Shown in pieces: positions 62,232 to 64,000 of a stretch of 64,000 nt of DNA. Within the stretch, counting starts at the first letter, position 1; every line of letters starts with the position of its first letter. This stretch comes from Bdellovibrio bacteriovorus HD100 (GTDB lineage: Bacteria; Bdellovibrionota; Bdellovibrionia; Bdellovibrionales; Bdellovibrionaceae), in contig NC_005363.1 in assembly GCF_000196175.1 (NCBI RefSeq), positions 2,914,001 to 2,978,000 on the forward strand, in the 5' to 3' direction. The notes beneath the pieces were generated by a model that was not told where the DNA came from, searched no databases, and saw only the letters and a program-made list of their open reading frames with translations. The position numbers and the translations under genes are program-made.

Positions 62232-63205
62232 CTTTGCTGGGCTTTGATATCTTCATACGAAGATATCAGCAGCTTGGCAAAGTCTTTTGTCGCCAGCAAT
62301 TCCGGCCCGACTACCAGCAGTCCGCGCAGGCAGTCAGAACTGGGAGCCGGCTCCCACCAGTGACGGAACATTTTGATGGCATTCCATTGGCACATGTTGG
62401 TGGTTTCAAGTCTCTTCCAGCCTTCCTGGGCGGAAAGCCCCAGTTTGCTGAAAACTTTTTGCGCCACGGCTTCGGCACTGACGTCAGAAAACACGCACAG
62501 CGCCCGGTCATAAAGTCTCGCGGTGCCTGGTTTCAGAAAAGACGGCGCCACAGCGGCCATTTCAGATTCAAATTTTTCAACCAGAAGCTGATTCACACTG
62601 CGACCGTCGCGAGCCGAGCTCAGCTCTTTGACGAAGTCCACTTCCGACCACGCCTGGTTCTGCACCTGCAAGGCCGGAGAACGAAACCGCTCACCCAACA
62701 CGGCCACACTCACTGTGGGTGTATAGGAACACAAACGAACCGTGTACGGACGGATCTCGACAGATTCATGAAAATGTCTGGCATGGGAAACCCGGAAAGA
62801 AAAGATGCGCTTTTCATTCAATAGACGATCCAGCTCATCGGCAAAGGGATACAGCTCCCCTGTGACCGGATGATCCTCGCTGAACAAAACAAAGCAGGTG
62901 TCTTTCTTCAGACTTTCCACCCACTCTTTCACATCCGTGATCTGAGAGTGAGAACGCGCATTCACTTCGTAGGTCTCTTTGTAATAGTAACCCAGCAAAC
63001 CTTCAAAGACAGAAGTCTGCCCCTGAACAACACCGATGGCTTTTTTGTGGGACATAAAGTGAGCTGTGCTCTGAGAAATTTCGTAAACGGCCTGAGAAAG
63101 GCCCTGATAGGCACGCGCACGAATTCGCGGCTCCAGCCCCAAACAGGTTTTCACTTGATCGTTCAACTCTTCCCAGGTCTCAGGGCGCACAACATCGATG
63201 AGCAT
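62219..63205 (-). CDS. Unknown cytoplasmic protein, possibly a decayed PLP-fold protein
   Basis: 328 residues without a signal peptide or membrane helix. A segment near 105-125 (FVLFSEDHPVTGELYPF) recalls the NPTG turn of fold-type I PLP enzymes, and the order of strands around it (CFVLFSE, IFSFRVSHARHFHES, VRLCSYTPTVSVAVLGERF) would fit that fold. However, no Schiff-base lysine motif can be seen where expected, so it may be a non-catalytic descendant. This family idea is weak. It overlaps recO by 13 bp and is probably co-transcribed with it. Confidence 0.75.
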   Translation of the reverse strand: MLIDVVRPETWEELNDQVKTCLGLEPRIRARAYQGLSQAVYEISQSTAHFMSHKKAIGVVQGQTSVFEGLLGYYYKETYEVNARSHSQITDVKEWVESLKKDTCFVLFSEDHPVTGELYPFADELDRLLNEKRIFSFRVSHARHFHESVEIRPYTVRLCSYTPTVSVAVLGERFRSPALQVQNQAWSEVDFVKELSSARDGRSVNQLLVEKFESEMAAVAPSFLKPGTARLYDRALCVFSDVSAEAVAQKVFSKLGLSAQEGWKRLETTNMCQWNAIKMFRHWWEPAPSSDCLRGLLVVGPELLATKDFAKLLISSYEDIKAQQSWNV

Positions 63206-63302
63206 ACTTCACTCAAGGCTAGCAGATTCCCCGACAAAAGAGAGTGAGACAAAGGTCTTATTTTAAGACGTCGTTTTGAGAAACCTGCCAAGGAACATTA
63301 CA

Positions 63303-63953
63303 ATGAAATGGTTTTTCGGGAGTTCGTTTATGCGTCTATTGATTGTTTCGATTCTGGGTCTTTTTGTCTGTTTGCTTTCTCCCGTCGCGCAAGCCCGCGA
63401 CCTATTCGAAGCACGCCTGTCCTATGGCATGCTGAATTCGGATCCGGATCTGAATTCATTGTGTGTGGGCTGCGCCAGTTCTGCTCCCAGTGTCACTCCA
63501 TTTTATGGTCTGGGCGCGGACGGAATTGTCACACTTCCTATCCCATTGCTTCCTGGCATCGGTATACGCTATGAAAATATGGAGTTCTCGACATCCAAGT
63601 CAGGACTGGACTACACCGCCCACTTCAGCCGAACAGCGCTGCTGCTCAATTGGCGTCCCATTGATAATCTGATCTATCTTGGCCCAATCCTCACATACGG
63701 CCTTTCACATTCCACCGACCTGAAAGTCACGGAATTTGGTGTGAAAAAAGCCAACTACTCCGCCGGTTCCCCCAGCTCGTACACAGTGGGTTTAGAAGCC
63801 GGCGTAAAGCTCATTGGCTTCTCATTGGGCGCTGAGGTTGGATATCAGAATTTCCAATGGAATGATGCGACAGACGCGACAGGTAACGCACCCTCTCAAG
63901 ATATCAATATGAATGGGACTTACGGAAAATTTATCCTTGGCTTTTCCATTTAA
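63303..63953 (+). CDS. Outer-membrane beta-barrel protein
   Basis: 216 residues from ATG at 63303, supported by AAGGAA nine bases upstream; ATGs at 63276 and 63330 are the alternatives. The signal peptide ends at SPVAQA. Strands with alternating residues (YGLGADGIVTLPIPLLPGI, TALLLNWRPIDNLIYLGPIL) and the C-terminus YGKFILGFSI indicate a barrel, with a short Cys pair near the N-terminus (LCVGCAS). Role unknown. The remaining 47 bp of the window after it hold nothing I can call. Confidence 0.75.
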   Translation: MKWFFGSSFMRLLIVSILGLFVCLLSPVAQARDLFEARLSYGMLNSDPDLNSLCVGCASSAPSVTPFYGLGADGIVTLPIPLLPGIGIRYENMEFSTSKSGLDYTAHFSRTALLLNWRPIDNLIYLGPILTYGLSHSTDLKVTEFGVKKANYSAGSPSSYTVGLEAGVKLIGFSLGAEVGYQNFQWNDATDATGNAPSQDINMNGTYGKFILGFSI

Positions 63954-64000
63954 GTATTGAAATCATGGCCCCTCTGATACACTTAGTAGTGCGAGGTGCC

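Overview
The window reads as chromosomal DNA from a predatory deltaproteobacterium close to Bdellovibrio bacteriovorus. The clues are a Bdellovibrio-type flagellin, a MotA/MotB pair, a short archaeal-type prolyl-tRNA synthetase, a zinc-finger histone-fold protein, a lysine/alanine-rich H1-like protein, many small beta-barrel proteins and very large FG-GAP lipoproteins. This placement is inferred from protein features, not from a database search. I see no rRNA, tRNA, CRISPR array, insertion sequence or prophage. Most genes lie on the minus strand in tightly packed operons.

Layout. 1-3619 (minus): an operon of a PEGA/TPR lipoprotein, a small barrel, a helical-repeat membrane protein and a FliF-FliG-like membrane protein that runs off the left edge. 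3686-4303 (plus): a barrel protein. 4347-6118 (minus): motA-motB, with a long coiled-coil tail on MotB. 6275-6706 (plus): a small coiled-coil membrane protein. 6703-26595 (minus): a 20-kb six-gene operon for a putative cell-surface complex, made of two integrin-alpha-like FG-GAP lipoproteins, a 2058-residue Ig/cadherin-like lipoprotein, an outer-membrane barrel, a MIDAS-containing VWA protein and a membrane-anchored periplasmic protein. 26904-30439 (plus): a STAS/zinc-ribbon protein and a FecR-domain protein with a large internal duplication. 30502-38361 (minus): a KH protein, then a compact ribE-ribB(A)-ribH-ntrY-ntrX-proS run. 38447-45727 (minus): a CsgG-like protein, a CZB-like protein, a barrel, a ZZ-type histone, a CapA-like protein, mgsA and clpB. 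45786-51221 (plus): a small Cys protein, flagellin with a long structured leader, a lipoprotein, the H1-like protein, a PLP enzyme and a cyclic-nucleotide-binding protein. 51280-57332: a tolC-RND-marR efflux operon with a divergent TetR gene. 57329-63953: a barrel, a Cys-repeat/coiled-coil protein, a sigma-54 activator, a Xer-type recombinase, recO, an unknown protein and a barrel.

The main candidate for an undescribed system is the left third. A shortened FliF fused to a FliG-like domain sits in an operon with envelope proteins, close to motAB and to the giant surface-protein operon. Together they contain parts that could make a torque or force system working across the envelope. That functional link is inference. 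The other points most worth checking are: an NtrX-like regulator that has lost both its Walker B aspartate and its GAFTGA loop; two chromatin-type proteins 7 kb apart; the flagellin leader with tiny Shine-Dalgarno-preceded ORFs and a perfect 10-bp inverted repeat; and an RND pump operon without its periplasmic adaptor.
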